From: JBFMFR01 sp040752025
Lineage (GTDB): Bacteria; Chloroflexota; Anaerolineae; Anaerolineales; UBA4823
DNA: 64,000 bases
Assembly (NCBI GenBank): GCA_040752025.1
Contig: JBFMFR010000027.1
Location: 1-64,000 of the forward strand
Direction of reading: 5' to 3'
The notes below the pieces were generated by a model, which saw only the letters and a program-made list of their open reading frames with translations, was not told the origin of the DNA and made no database searches. Both the position numbers and the translations under genes were made by a program. Below are positions 26,459 through 34,744 of the stretch, piece after piece; position 1 is the stretch's first letter; each line of letters starts with the position of its first letter.

Positions 26459-27412
26459 CTACCTTTGCTCCCCGCGCCCTTCATAGATCCTCAAAAAGAC
26501 CACGCCGCCCAGGATCATCAGGCTGCCCAGCAACTGCATGCCGCCCAGGCGCTCGCCCAGCAAGAAGTAGGCGATCACAGCGGTGAAGGCCGGCTCCAGC
26601 GTGACGATCAGGTTGGCCACGCTGGAGGAAAGATAGCCCAGGCTGACGTTGTACAACCCGAAGCCGGCCACGGTGGGCCCGGCAGCCAGCAAGAACAGCA
26701 CCCCCCAGCCGGCCAGGGCTTTGCCCAGCCAGAAGAGCTGCGCCGGGTGCGCCACCGAGCCGGGCAGCGGCTGGCCGGGCAGCAGGCTGAAGACCAGCAA
26801 GAACAGCGCGGCAAAGCCGAACGTGTAGAGCAGCGTGCTCCAGGGGTTCAGGCCACGCTGGTTGGCCGAGCGCCCCATCAGGCTGTAGATGGCGTACAGC
26901 AGGCCGGAAAGCACCCCGGTGAGGATGCCCAGCAGGTTGGCCTGCCAGACCCCGGGCAGCAGCGCCCCAGAAACCAGGTAACAGCCTGCCAGGCTGAAAC
27001 AGACCGCCACGACTTTCGCCCAGCCCAGGCATTCTTTGAGCAGCCACCAACCCAAGAGCGCGGTGAAACCGGCCGAGCAGTACACCAGCACGGTCGAGAC
27101 AGCCGCCCCGTTGAGCGCAACCGACAGGGTCCACAAAGCGTTGAAGATCGCCAGCGCCAGGCCGTAGCAGGCCAGGTAAGGCAGGTGGCGGCGCTCGACG
27201 CGCAGTAAGGCTGGACGCAGCCAAGCCAGGACCGGCAGGAGCGTCAGCGTCACGAAGCTGTCGCGCCAGAAAGCCAGCACCAGGGAAGGCATGTGGTAAG
27301 TTTGGGTCAGGTAGCGGATGAAAATGGCTGTTGTAGACAGGATCACCGCGCTGACCAGGGCAATCGAATAGCCACGCGTCAGATCGGAGCGAGGGGAAAC
27401 AAGCGCAGTCAT
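26459..27412 (-). CDS. EamA/DMT-family transporter
   Basis: A 317-residue membrane protein with ten helices arranged as two EamA repeats (about 12-145 and 165-310). The C-terminal half carries LGYLSSSVANLIVTLEPAF and FLLGERLGGMQLLGSLMILGG, typical of the family's fifth-tenth helices. Family members export amino acids or metabolites. It is divergent from the MocR-type regulator at 27602; four GCCAAT elements lie in the shared 189-base spacer, so MocR very likely controls it. The substrate is unknown. Confidence 0.85.
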   Translation of the reverse strand: MTALVSPRSDLTRGYSIALVSAVILSTTAIFIRYLTQTYHMPSLVLAFWRDSFVTLTLLPVLAWLRPALLRVERRHLPYLACYGLALAIFNALWTLSVALNGAAVSTVLVYCSAGFTALLGWWLLKECLGWAKVVAVCFSLAGCYLVSGALLPGVWQANLLGILTGVLSGLLYAIYSLMGRSANQRGLNPWSTLLYTFGFAALFLLVFSLLPGQPLPGSVAHPAQLFWLGKALAGWGVLFLLAAGPTVAGFGLYNVSLGYLSSSVANLIVTLEPAFTAVIAYFLLGERLGGMQLLGSLMILGGVVFLRIYEGRGEQR

Positions 27413-27452
27413 GGTTGAAGCAGGACTCCTTTCGTTTTGGTGTTCCCATTTT

Positions 27453-27591
27453 AGCCAGAATTGGCTATCTGCAAAGGGCCAATTTTGAGCAATATCTACC
27501 AGGCCACTTAAGTCTCTCTTGCAAAATTCAACCAGATTGGCCTGATATCATGATAGAATTAACGCAGAATATCATCCAGCCAATTTTCGAG
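27453..27591. promoter_or_regulatory. Four copies of a GCCAAT(T/C)T element between eamA-like and mocR-like genes
   Basis: Copies are: AGCCAATTCTGGCT (minus, 27466-27453), GGCCAATTTTGAGC (plus, 27477-27490), GGCCAATCTGGTT (minus, 27542-27530), and AGCCAATTTTCGA (plus, 27578-27590). The shared core is GCCAAT(T/C)T. MocR/GabR-type regulators typically bind two or more such repeats spaced by integral helix turns, so this is the likely operator for both divergent genes. Confidence 0.65.
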
Positions 27592-27601
27592 ATTGAAAGC
27601 T

Positions 27602-29095
27602 ATGCGCATTGCATTGGAACGCGACGGCAAGACTCCACTCTACCAACAGATCGAAGCTTATTTACGCCAGGCGATCCTGGCGGGCAGCCTGCCACCCGAG
27701 ACGCGCCTGCCCGCCAGCCGGAAGTTGGCCAGCGACCTGGGCGTCAACCGCATCACCGTGGAGAAAGCCTACGCCGGCCTGGAAGCCGATGGACTGGTCT
27801 TCTCGCAGGTGGGCAGCGGCACCTACGTGCTGCCGCCGCCCGGCCCGCCCCAGGCGCGGGCGGCCCCCGGCGCGCCCTGGCCGCTCTGGCAGCAGGAATT
27901 GCAGGCCAGGCAGCCGGTTGCCTCGGCCCCTGCTCCGGAGATACTGCTGGCCGAGGCCGGGCATCCCGACCCCATCGATTTCTCCAGCGGCAGCGGCGAC
28001 GCGCAGCGCTTCCCGGTGGAAGAACTGCGCAGGGTGATCCAGGCGATCCTGCGCCGGGATGGCATCGCTGCCCTGGAATACGGCGAGCGCGGCTGCAGTG
28101 AGCGCGGCTACACGCCGCTGCGCAGCACCATCGCCCAGGTGCTGGCCAGCCAGGGCTTGCCGGCCGGCCCGGAAAACATCCTGATCACTTCCGGGTCGCA
28201 GCAGGCCCTGGCGCTGGCAGCCCAGGCGCTGCTCCAGCCGGGGGAAGTGGTGCTGGTCGAAAGCCCCACCTACAGCGGGGCGCTGGAACTGTTCCGCCTG
28301 CTGGCGCTGAGGATCGCCGGTGTGCCGGTGGACGACAACGGCCTGCAAATCGAGAAGCTGGAAGCGCTGCTGCAACAGCAGCACCCGAAGCTGATCTACA
28401 CCATCCCCAATTTCCACAACCCAACCGGCGCCTGCCTGAACGCGTCGCGCCGGCGCCAACTGGTGGAGCTGGCCGGGCGTTACAACCTGCCTATCCTGGA
28501 AGACGACTTCGTGGGCGACCTGCGCTACGAAGGCCGCACCCAGCCGGCGCTGAAAGCGCTCGACCCGGACGGCAGGGTGGTCTACACCAGCACGTTTTCC
28601 AAGATGCTGATGCCCGGGCTGCGCGTGGGTTTCCTGGTGGCCTCCGGCCCGGTGTACGAGCGCCTGGTGGCCGGCAAGCGCGTCAGCGACCTGGCCACCT
28701 CCAGCCTGACTCAGCGCGCTCTGGAGGCCTACGTGACAGTTGGGCGCTACCAGGCCCACCTGCGGCGCTCATGCCAGGTGTACCGCAAACGGCGGGACGC
28801 CATGCTGCACGCTATCAAGCGCTACCTGTCCAGCGGGGTGCAGTTCTCTCCGCCACAGGGCGGTTTGTTCGTCTGGCTGCGCCTGCCTGGCGCGCTGAAC
28901 GCTGAAGACCTGCTGCCCCTGGCCTGCGAGCAAGGTGTGGCCTTCGCTCCCGGCGGGCGCTTCTTCCCGGCAGACGCAGCCGTAAACGCAGGTTACCTGC
29001 GCTTGAACTTCGCCGTGCAAACGCCGGAGCGCATCCAGGCGGGCATGCAGCGCCTGGGCAAGGCGCTGCGCAGGCTCAAAGCGGGCGCGGCCTAG
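27602..29095 (+). CDS. MocR-family regulator: GntR DNA-binding domain fused to aminotransferase-like domain
   Basis: A 497-residue protein. Residues 1-75 form a GntR winged helix (TPLYQQIEAYLRQAIL, RLPASRKLASDLGVNRITV, GSGTYVLP). Residues 110-490 form a class I/II aminotransferase fold with the PLP-lysine in TSTFSKMLMPGLRVG and the NPTG-like NFHNPTGA. MocR proteins use bound PLP to sense an amine or amino acid. ATG 27602 is chosen over TTG 27593. It is divergent from the EamA exporter. Its end overlaps the NmrA-like gene by 20 bases. Confidence 0.9.
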   Translation: MRIALERDGKTPLYQQIEAYLRQAILAGSLPPETRLPASRKLASDLGVNRITVEKAYAGLEADGLVFSQVGSGTYVLPPPGPPQARAAPGAPWPLWQQELQARQPVASAPAPEILLAEAGHPDPIDFSSGSGDAQRFPVEELRRVIQAILRRDGIAALEYGERGCSERGYTPLRSTIAQVLASQGLPAGPENILITSGSQQALALAAQALLQPGEVVLVESPTYSGALELFRLLALRIAGVPVDDNGLQIEKLEALLQQQHPKLIYTIPNFHNPTGACLNASRRRQLVELAGRYNLPILEDDFVGDLRYEGRTQPALKALDPDGRVVYTSTFSKMLMPGLRVGFLVASGPVYERLVAGKRVSDLATSSLTQRALEAYVTVGRYQAHLRRSCQVYRKRRDAMLHAIKRYLSSGVQFSPPQGGLFVWLRLPGALNAEDLLPLACEQGVAFAPGGRFFPADAAVNAGYLRLNFAVQTPERIQAGMQRLGKALRRLKAGAA

Positions 29096-29954
29096 CCGCC
29101 TGCTGCTGGCTCCAGGCTTCCAGGGTGATAGATGGTGCGCCGAGCAGGGCATTAGCCTGTTCGGGGTGCTCCTCGAACCGCACCGTTTCGCAGTAGCGGA
29201 AGAAGGGCAGCACGCCCTGCAACTGCTTGCGATGCCCCAGGATGGCCACGATCCACGTCACCCAGATGGGCATGTAGACCAGGCGCGCTTCGGGATGAAC
29301 GATGCGGCAGAAAATTTGCAGCGCCTGGCGCATGCTGAGTTTTTCGGGGCCGGCCACATAGAGCACCTTCCCGGCTGCTTCGGGCGTGGCGTAGGCGCGC
29401 GCCACCATGCGAGCGTAATCGGCAGAAGCGATCCACGAATAAGGCGTGGGGTGTTTGCCGATGTGCAGAGCCATCTTACCGCGCACCAGGTTGTGCAGCA
29501 CTTCCATGAAGAAATTGTCGCGGAAGATGGTGTAGGGGATGCCGCTGGCCTGGATGGCGGTTTCAGCCTGGAACTTGGCGCGCGTGCCGGGGTACCAGCA
29601 GTTTTCCTGGCATACCGAGGCCCCCGAGGTGTACGTGACGCGCTGCACGCCGGCTTTGGCCGCGGCGCGCACGGCATTTTCAGCGCCGCGCCGTTCCAGG
29701 TCGTAATCGAAATTGTCTTGCAGGTTGATATGCACGCCCTGGCAGCCCTGCATGGCCGCATCCAAGGAGGCAGGGTCTTCCACGTCCCCGGCTGCGATCT
29801 CGAACGGCTCGGGGAACAGAGCACGCGCCTTGTGGGGAGAGCGCGTCAGCACGCGCACGGCGAAGCCTTCCTCGGCCATGCGGCGGGCCACCGGCTGGCC
29901 CAACATGCCTGTGCCCCCGATCACCAGAATCTTCGAGATTTGTTCTGCAACCAT
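29076..29954 (-). CDS. NAD(P)-binding NmrA/atypical SDR protein
   Basis: A 292-residue protein with an N-terminal Rossmann motif ILVIGGTGMLGQPVARRM (GxxGxxG) near residues 8-24. The body follows atypical SDR/NmrA lines with VQRVTYTSGASV and GIPYTIFRDNFFMEVL in place of a canonical YxxxK site, so it may be a regulatory or reductase-like protein. ATG 29954 has GGGAGG 7 bases upstream. It is convergent with the MocR gene (20-base overlap). Function otherwise unknown. Confidence 0.75.
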   Translation of the reverse strand: MVAEQISKILVIGGTGMLGQPVARRMAEEGFAVRVLTRSPHKARALFPEPFEIAAGDVEDPASLDAAMQGCQGVHINLQDNFDYDLERRGAENAVRAAAKAGVQRVTYTSGASVCQENCWYPGTRAKFQAETAIQASGIPYTIFRDNFFMEVLHNLVRGKMALHIGKHPTPYSWIASADYARMVARAYATPEAAGKVLYVAGPEKLSMRQALQIFCRIVHPEARLVYMPIWVTWIVAILGHRKQLQGVLPFFRYCETVRFEEHPEQANALLGAPSITLEAWSQQQAARPRPL

Positions 29955-29970
29955 TTGATCGCCTCCCAAC

Positions 29971-30045
29971 CTACAATTTCTCCTGGACCATTGCCAGGGT
30001 TTCGTCCAACCAATCCAGGTAAGCCTGTTCGTGCAGCTCGCCCAT
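29971..30045 (-). pseudogene. Possible truncated gene remnant
   Basis: Upstream of the NmrA-like gene, a minus frame of 24 codons reads MGELHEQAYLDWLDETLAMVQ and ends at TAG 29971; an in-frame TGA 21 bases upstream closes it. Its amphipathic, protein-like ending looks like the C-terminus of a regulator or enzyme whose 5' part is gone. No ribosome site. I cannot name the family. Confidence 0.3.
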
Positions 30046-30080
30046 GCGGCGGGTGGCCGGAAGTCAATCCCCAGGATGGC

Positions 30081-31178
30081 CTACTGGCTGACCTCCCAGA
30101 AGATCTTATCAGGCAAGGTCAAATCCGGGATGTAGAAGATCTTGACCAGGTCGGTAAAGGGGCCCAACCAGCACACGTAGCCTTCTAGAGATTCGCCGGC
30201 TGGTACATAGCCAGTCAGGAAAGGCTCGCACGAGTCATACTCTCGCTCTAACTGGACGCCATCGCTGTTGCTGGCGTAGAAATTGAAATCCGCTTCAACC
30301 GACAGTTCTTCGCTGCCGGTGTTCTGAACCGTGAAATAAACCATCAATAAATCACCGTCGAACTCGGCGCTCTCCAGCGTGATGGTCTGGTTCTCCAGTT
30401 GCACCGGCAAACCCAACAACTGGGCCTCGCCGCCATCGGAGGTGGATTCAGGCGTGATGGTCGGGGTTGGAGTCAAAGATGCCACAGGCGTGGTGGCTGA
30501 GATCGTCAGCGTTTGGGTGATCACAGGCGTGTCCGAAAGGAGCGGCTGCTCAGTCGGTTCACTGGGGGGCTCCCATTCCCAACTCAGCGCCGGTGTGGCA
30601 GGTATCGCCAGCGGTAAACCATCCAAGACGCGCACCGTGGCGCTGAAATGATTGAACTCGGGCAGGTCGATGCGCAAGAAATCAGCCGGAGACAGGCGCT
30701 GCTGCGTGCTGGCGCGCGGCAGCAGCACCGCGCAGGTGACCGCCAGGCTGCCGAAATACTCATCGATGTCATTGCCGGCGTAGCAGGAATAAGCTTTCTG
30801 GGAGAGCGTGCTTCCAAAGATGTACACATCGCTCAGGTAGAGCTTGAGCACGAGTTTGCCATGTATGAGCGGCTCTTCGCCGAACAGCACTGCCCCATTG
30901 GTATCCACTGTATCGATGCGAATGGCAAGCTGTTCACCCTGCACTCCGGCATATACGCTGCGCAAACATACCGGACCATTACAATACTCCAGAGGCAAAG
31001 CCGTGGGAGGCACAGGTGTGGCAGTTTTGCGCGGCTTCGAGGTTGGCGTGGAAGAGAACTGCGCCTGTTTCGAGCTATCTGCAGAACCCGGCAAAGCGCA
31101 AGCCAACAGCATGAGCAGAAGCGCGATCACAGCAATTCTAGGTCTGAGCGAACGTTTTGAAAAATCAGCAGCTTTCAT
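30081..31178 (-). CDS. Lipoprotein with C-terminal DUF4352-like domain
   Basis: A 365-residue lipoprotein. The signal region contains ALLLMLLAC with lipobox LLAC (Cys27), then a Ser/Thr/Pro linker. The middle (60-200) is a beta-rich region with several Cys. A second Thr/Pro-rich linker (about 215-250) leads to a C-terminal beta-sandwich (about 255-355: ITLESAEFDGDLLMVYFTV, NTGSEELSV) resembling DUF4352. It probably faces outside the membrane. Function unknown. Confidence 0.65.
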   Translation of the reverse strand: MKAADFSKRSLRPRIAVIALLLMLLACALPGSADSSKQAQFSSTPTSKPRKTATPVPPTALPLEYCNGPVCLRSVYAGVQGEQLAIRIDTVDTNGAVLFGEEPLIHGKLVLKLYLSDVYIFGSTLSQKAYSCYAGNDIDEYFGSLAVTCAVLLPRASTQQRLSPADFLRIDLPEFNHFSATVRVLDGLPLAIPATPALSWEWEPPSEPTEQPLLSDTPVITQTLTISATTPVASLTPTPTITPESTSDGGEAQLLGLPVQLENQTITLESAEFDGDLLMVYFTVQNTGSEELSVEADFNFYASNSDGVQLEREYDSCEPFLTGYVPAGESLEGYVCWLGPFTDLVKIFYIPDLTLPDKIFWEVSQ

Positions 31179-31285
31179 GGTTTTCGTCCTGCAAGCCTGG
31201 ATTACTGCCCATTATACACTGCGATACGCCTGTAACGAGCCTGAAATGCGCGCGTGTGATGGGGTGTTGCCTCGCGAACATACTC

Positions 31286-31335
31286 GCCGGGGGATGAATT
31301 CCCCCGGCTACACAGCTGCGCCCCGTGAACGGGGC
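31286..31335. repeat. Double stem-loop in the intergenic spacer
   Basis: Hairpin 1: GCCGGGGG (31286-31293) with CCCCCGGC (31301-31308), loop ATGAATT. Hairpin 2: GCCCCG (31320-31325) with CGGGGC (31330-31335), loop TGAA. No T run follows on either strand, so neither is a standard terminator. The arrangement looks like a dispersed intergenic element; other copies are not in this window. Confidence 0.5.
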
Positions 31336-31401
31336 TTCTTAGCCGATTTGATCTAACGCGACTGGATAAGCCGGCCGGACCAGCTCGGTATTGCCGAAAT
31401 A

Positions 31402-32613
31402 CTAATGCGGCTTGCGCCGGGTAGCGGCGATCTCGCTGACCGCCCGTACGGCGGTTTGGATATGTTCTTCCGTATTGAACGGGCCAATGCCAAAGCGCAC
31501 CGCGCCGCGGATTTTGTCGGTGCCGAGCTGCGCGTGCACCAGTGGGGCGCAGTGCAGGCCAGTGCGGCACAGCACGTTGTAGTCCACATCCAGCAGGGTG
31601 CCGACATCGGCGGCGTCCATGCCTTCGACATTGAAAGCCAGCACGCCGATGTGGTCAGTCAAATCATCCTGGCAGTACAGGATCACGCCGGGGATGGCGC
31701 TCAAGCCATCACGCAGCAATTGCAGCAAATGCATTTCGTGGGCTTCAACGTTCTCCAGGCCTTGCTTCAAAAGCCATTTCACCCCGGCGTTCAGACCGGC
31801 GATGCCCATCGTATTGGGCGTGCCATATTCCAGGCGGAAGGGGTATTCGTCCAGGTGGGCGCGGTCGGCAGAGCGCACGCCTGTGCCGCCGGCGCGCGTG
31901 TGGCGGATCTCGATGCCTTCGCGCACGTACAGGCCGCCGATGCCGGTCGGGCCGAGCAAAGATTTATGCCCGGTGAAAGCCACCACATCCAGGTATTGTT
32001 CCTGCATGTCGACAGGGATCTTGCCAGCCGACTGCGAAGCGTCGATGGCAAAGGGGATGCCCGCCTGGCGACAATAACGCCCGATCTCGCGGACAGGCTG
32101 CACGCTGCCAATCACGTTCGAGGCATGGTTGACGATCACCAGACGGGTGTTCGGGCGGAAGCGCCGGCGGATTTCATCGGGGTCCACGAACCCGGCCCCA
32201 TCGAAGGGCACGTAATCGACCTGTACGCCCTCTCGCGAGAGGTGATACAACGGGCGCAGGACTGAGTTGTGTTCGATAGTGGTTGAAATGGCATGATCGC
32301 CGGGGCGCAGCATGCCGAAGATGATCAAGTTCAAGGCATCGGATGAGTTGTAGGAAAAGCACAGCCGATCCGGGTCCGTTCCGTTGAAGAACCCGGTCAG
32401 CAGCTTGCGCGTGTTCTCCACCACAGCCCCCGCCTCCAGGCAAAGGTCGTAGCCCGAGCGCCCGGGGTTGACCCCGAAGTTGCGGTAGAAGTAGTCCATG
32501 TAAGTATAGACTTCTTCAGGCTTGGGGAAAGAAGTGGCCCCATTATCTAAGAAAATGTAATCGGGCTGCTTCATCTGGGCGCTACGTTCGGCGAGTTTCG
32601 GTTCGATTGTCAT
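31402..32613 (-). CDS. Class V aminotransferase, cysteine desulfurase-like
   Basis: A 403-residue PLP enzyme of the SufS/CsdA/NifS group. The PLP-lysine motif is FTGHKSLLGP near residues 216-225; upstream DASQSAGKIP gives the PLP-nitrogen Asp. RTGLHCAP near 353-360 carries the Cys that in SufS-type enzymes takes up sulfur. It may mobilise sulfur from cysteine; alternatives are selenocysteine lyase or another class V desulfurase. AAGGAGG lies 5 bases before the ATG. It sits behind a ~200-base leader with a terminator immediately before the ribosome site, so expression is probably attenuated. No suf/isc partner is adjacent. Confidence 0.8.
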   Translation of the reverse strand: MTIEPKLAERSAQMKQPDYIFLDNGATSFPKPEEVYTYMDYFYRNFGVNPGRSGYDLCLEAGAVVENTRKLLTGFFNGTDPDRLCFSYNSSDALNLIIFGMLRPGDHAISTTIEHNSVLRPLYHLSREGVQVDYVPFDGAGFVDPDEIRRRFRPNTRLVIVNHASNVIGSVQPVREIGRYCRQAGIPFAIDASQSAGKIPVDMQEQYLDVVAFTGHKSLLGPTGIGGLYVREGIEIRHTRAGGTGVRSADRAHLDEYPFRLEYGTPNTMGIAGLNAGVKWLLKQGLENVEAHEMHLLQLLRDGLSAIPGVILYCQDDLTDHIGVLAFNVEGMDAADVGTLLDVDYNVLCRTGLHCAPLVHAQLGTDKIRGAVRFGIGPFNTEEHIQTAVRAVSEIAATRRKPH

Positions 32614-32820
32614 TCAAGCCTCCTTGAGAAAAATAAAAAAGAGCCCGTGCACCAGGCAACGGACTCTATATACACAACGACCCCTGCGTACAACAACAGG
32701 CCTCTGCAGCTTGGGGTGTCACGTCCTGCGCCCAACCATTGAGCGCAGGACAGGTACAGATGCAATTACAGGGCTGGCGGACTGGCGCCGCGGTAAAAAC
32801 GTTCATCGGGGTAACCACTC
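32614..32820 (-). promoter_or_regulatory. Long structured leader ending in an attenuator-like terminator
   Basis: Downstream of a candidate promoter (CTGACA at 32855-32850, 17 bases, TTTAAT at 32832-32827) there is a ~207-base untranslated leader. It contains a perfect 9-bp hairpin (arm GTCCTGCGC) and ends in an 8-bp hairpin (32659-32666 with 32641-32648) followed on the minus strand by TTTTTTATTTTT, only 10 bases before the AAGGAGG of the desulfurase-like gene. On the plus strand the last stem has an A-C mismatch that becomes a G-U pair on the minus strand, confirming orientation. I do not recognise a riboswitch or T-box consensus. Confidence 0.6.
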
Positions 32821-32919
32821 CAATCCATTAAAGCACGTTTTGAGACGGCTGTCAGGTGTCATTTGTCATGACCAGATCTGTCAATCATGATGAACGCTTT
32901 AGCAAGTCCGCTGCCCGGA

Positions 32920-33444
32920 TTATGCGCGGCTTACATCTTCAACACTTAATAGAACAAGTTCCCCAATCTTTTGAGTTGAGATCAAGAAGCGGATACGCTG
33001 CGAAACTTTGCCGGATGTATCGTCACTCAGCGACTGATCGAGCGTGGCAGGAACCCGCTGGCGGGGCTGACCGGTATTCAAAGTTTCCGTGACCGTTCTA
33101 CGGATGGTGCAACCGCTGCAATGGATGGTGTGGCCACAGCCTTCCGGCAGGCGGGCATGCACACATTCAAACACATCCCCACCAAGGCGGCCTTCAATCG
33201 CAGGTAAGGGCTTTTTCAGCAACTGGCGGGCAGGCTGATTCGCAGATCTAACTCTACCATCTCCATCCACCAGCAGTACTGGCAGATCCAGGCCTTCCAG
33301 GTAATCCGGCAGAGGTATGCCAATCTGAGCCTTCAAGTGGAAAGCGCAATCCGGACAAATGCCGTGCGTCACCCAATTCTGATGCTCAGAAGCGGGCACA
33401 GACTCATCCAGAAGTTTGCCACACCAGGCGCAGATTTTTTCCAT
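32920..33444 (-). CDS. Cys-rich PAS domain protein
   Basis: A 174-residue protein. An N-terminal zinc-ribbon-like part has CAWCGKLL and HGICPDCAFH. A PAS domain follows (about 50-130: LDLPVLLVDGDGRVRSANQPA). It continues with the stretch GDVFECVHARLPEGCGHTIHC then SGCTIRRTV, a Cys-cluster motif I recognise from PAS-containing proteins of Deltaproteobacteria and others (CGxTxHCxxCxIRxTV); it may bind a metal or sense redox. No kinase or effector domain is attached. Start 33444 has AAGGA 7 bases upstream. Confidence 0.65.
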   Translation of the reverse strand: MEKICAWCGKLLDESVPASEHQNWVTHGICPDCAFHLKAQIGIPLPDYLEGLDLPVLLVDGDGRVRSANQPARQLLKKPLPAIEGRLGGDVFECVHARLPEGCGHTIHCSGCTIRRTVTETLNTGQPRQRVPATLDQSLSDDTSGKVSQRIRFLISTQKIGELVLLSVEDVSRA

Positions 33445-33548
33445 GCTCAATCCTTTATCGAGTTGCGCAAGAGAAACTGGTTTCATGAGTGGGAGTGTTG
33501 TCCGCCCCGATTATACTGCTATATGGCGTTGAACAAGGCGGTTAAAAT

Positions 33549-33585
33549 GCAAACGTCCGAGTGAGGGGGGCACCCGGACGTTTGC
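33549..33585 (-). terminator. Hairpin with C-rich apical module, after the TGS GTPase
   Basis: A 15-bp stem with loop of seven. On the minus strand the apex is CGGGTG-CCCCCCT-CACTCG. The arm's one plus-strand A-C mismatch becomes G-U on the minus strand, so the RNA comes from the minus strand, i.e. downstream of the GTPase. A short T run (ATTTTAA) follows. The same apical module recurs at 44745-44781 with a different basal stem. Confidence 0.7.
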
Positions 33586-33667
33586 GCCTTTATATTACCT
33601 CAGGTGTGGAAATTTTGCAAGGGTGATTCGATTAATTTTCGATGAAATGCCTAATCCCAGAGCCTGC

Positions 33668-34678
33668 TCAGGCGCGCAATTCGATGATATCCCCGTCTTG
33701 CAAGACGTAATCGCGCTGCACCATTTGCCCATCGAAGGCGGCGCTGCCCCACACGCGCGCCGACTTCAGGTTGTTGTAAAAATCACGGTGGACTTTGGCC
33801 GCCAGATCGATGACCGTGCAGCCGCGCTTGAGCACAAAAGGGCGCGCCAGGTCGGGCTCCTGACCTGGCGGGCGGGCATACACGCGCACCACATCCAGGG
33901 CCTCAAAAACCCGCCGCTTGAACTCATCAAAATTGCGCCCGGTGAGCACTGAGATGGGCAGCATCGGGCAGGGTACGTCGCCAGGCGTTTCAGAGACCAG
34001 CAGCTCGCATAAGACCTCGAAATCTTCGTACAGGCGTTGGTCATCGCACTTGTTGGCCAATACCAACAGGGGCTTGAAGACAAAACGCGGCAGGTCAGCG
34101 AACTGCTCCCGGCGTTGTACCGGCGCCAGGCGATGCTCGTACAGCAAGTTCAAAGCGTCTTCGAGCTGCTGCAAGGGATCATCTTGCAGATCGACCATCA
34201 GCAGGATCAGGTCACAGCGGCGCAGCAGATCGAACAGGCCCGGGTCGACAAAACCAGCCGGATCCAGGGGCGGCGTATCGACAAGCTGGACCTGAACGTT
34301 CTCCACCAGCAGCATGCCCGGCGTGGGTTTCCAGGTGGTGAACGGGGCTGCGGAGACTTCGGGTTCGGCGTTGGTCAGGGCGCGCACCAGGGCTGACTTG
34401 CCCACGTTGGTGGCCCCGACCAGCACCGCCTGCCCGGCGCCCTCTTTATCGATCTGGAAAGTCGAAGCGTGCCCACCGGTTTTCTTGCGGGCCTGCTGGG
34501 CATCGGCTTTGAGCCTGGAAAGCTGGCGGCGCAGGTCGGCGCGCAGCTTATCGGTGCCCTTGTGCTTGGGCACCGTGCTGATCAATTCCTCCAGAGCCGC
34601 GGCCTTCTCGGCCGGACTCTCTGCCTGGCGGAAGCGCTTATCGGCTTCGAAGTAATCGGGCGGCAGGTTGGTAGGCAT
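33668..34678 (-). CDS. DRG/Obg-like GTPase with C-terminal TGS domain
   Basis: A 336-residue GTPase. G1 reads GATNVGKSA near residues 87-95, G3 is DTPPL (DTPG in most), G4 NKCD near 210. A TGS domain fills the last ~65 residues (CTVIDLAAKVHRDFYNNLKSARVWG). The order GTPase-TGS is that of archaeal/eukaryotic DRG proteins, which bind ribosomal factors; in bacteria such proteins are rare, so the role here is open. It ends 83 bases before the apical-module terminator. Confidence 0.75.
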   Translation of the reverse strand: MPTNLPPDYFEADKRFRQAESPAEKAAALEELISTVPKHKGTDKLRADLRRQLSRLKADAQQARKKTGGHASTFQIDKEGAGQAVLVGATNVGKSALVRALTNAEPEVSAAPFTTWKPTPGMLLVENVQVQLVDTPPLDPAGFVDPGLFDLLRRCDLILLMVDLQDDPLQQLEDALNLLYEHRLAPVQRREQFADLPRFVFKPLLVLANKCDDQRLYEDFEVLCELLVSETPGDVPCPMLPISVLTGRNFDEFKRRVFEALDVVRVYARPPGQEPDLARPFVLKRGCTVIDLAAKVHRDFYNNLKSARVWGSAAFDGQMVQRDYVLQDGDIIELRA

Positions 34679-34744
34679 GCGTTCTTACTCCCAAGAGGGA
34701 TTATACCCTGAAGGGATTCTGAACCAAAATACTTGAGACGAAAG

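Noticed and set aside
32641..32820. Possible T-box riboswitch in the desulfurase leader because of ACCGCGG
   Set aside because: The conserved T-box core (AGGGTGGnACCGCG) is incomplete and sits far from the terminator; no specifier loop is identifiable.
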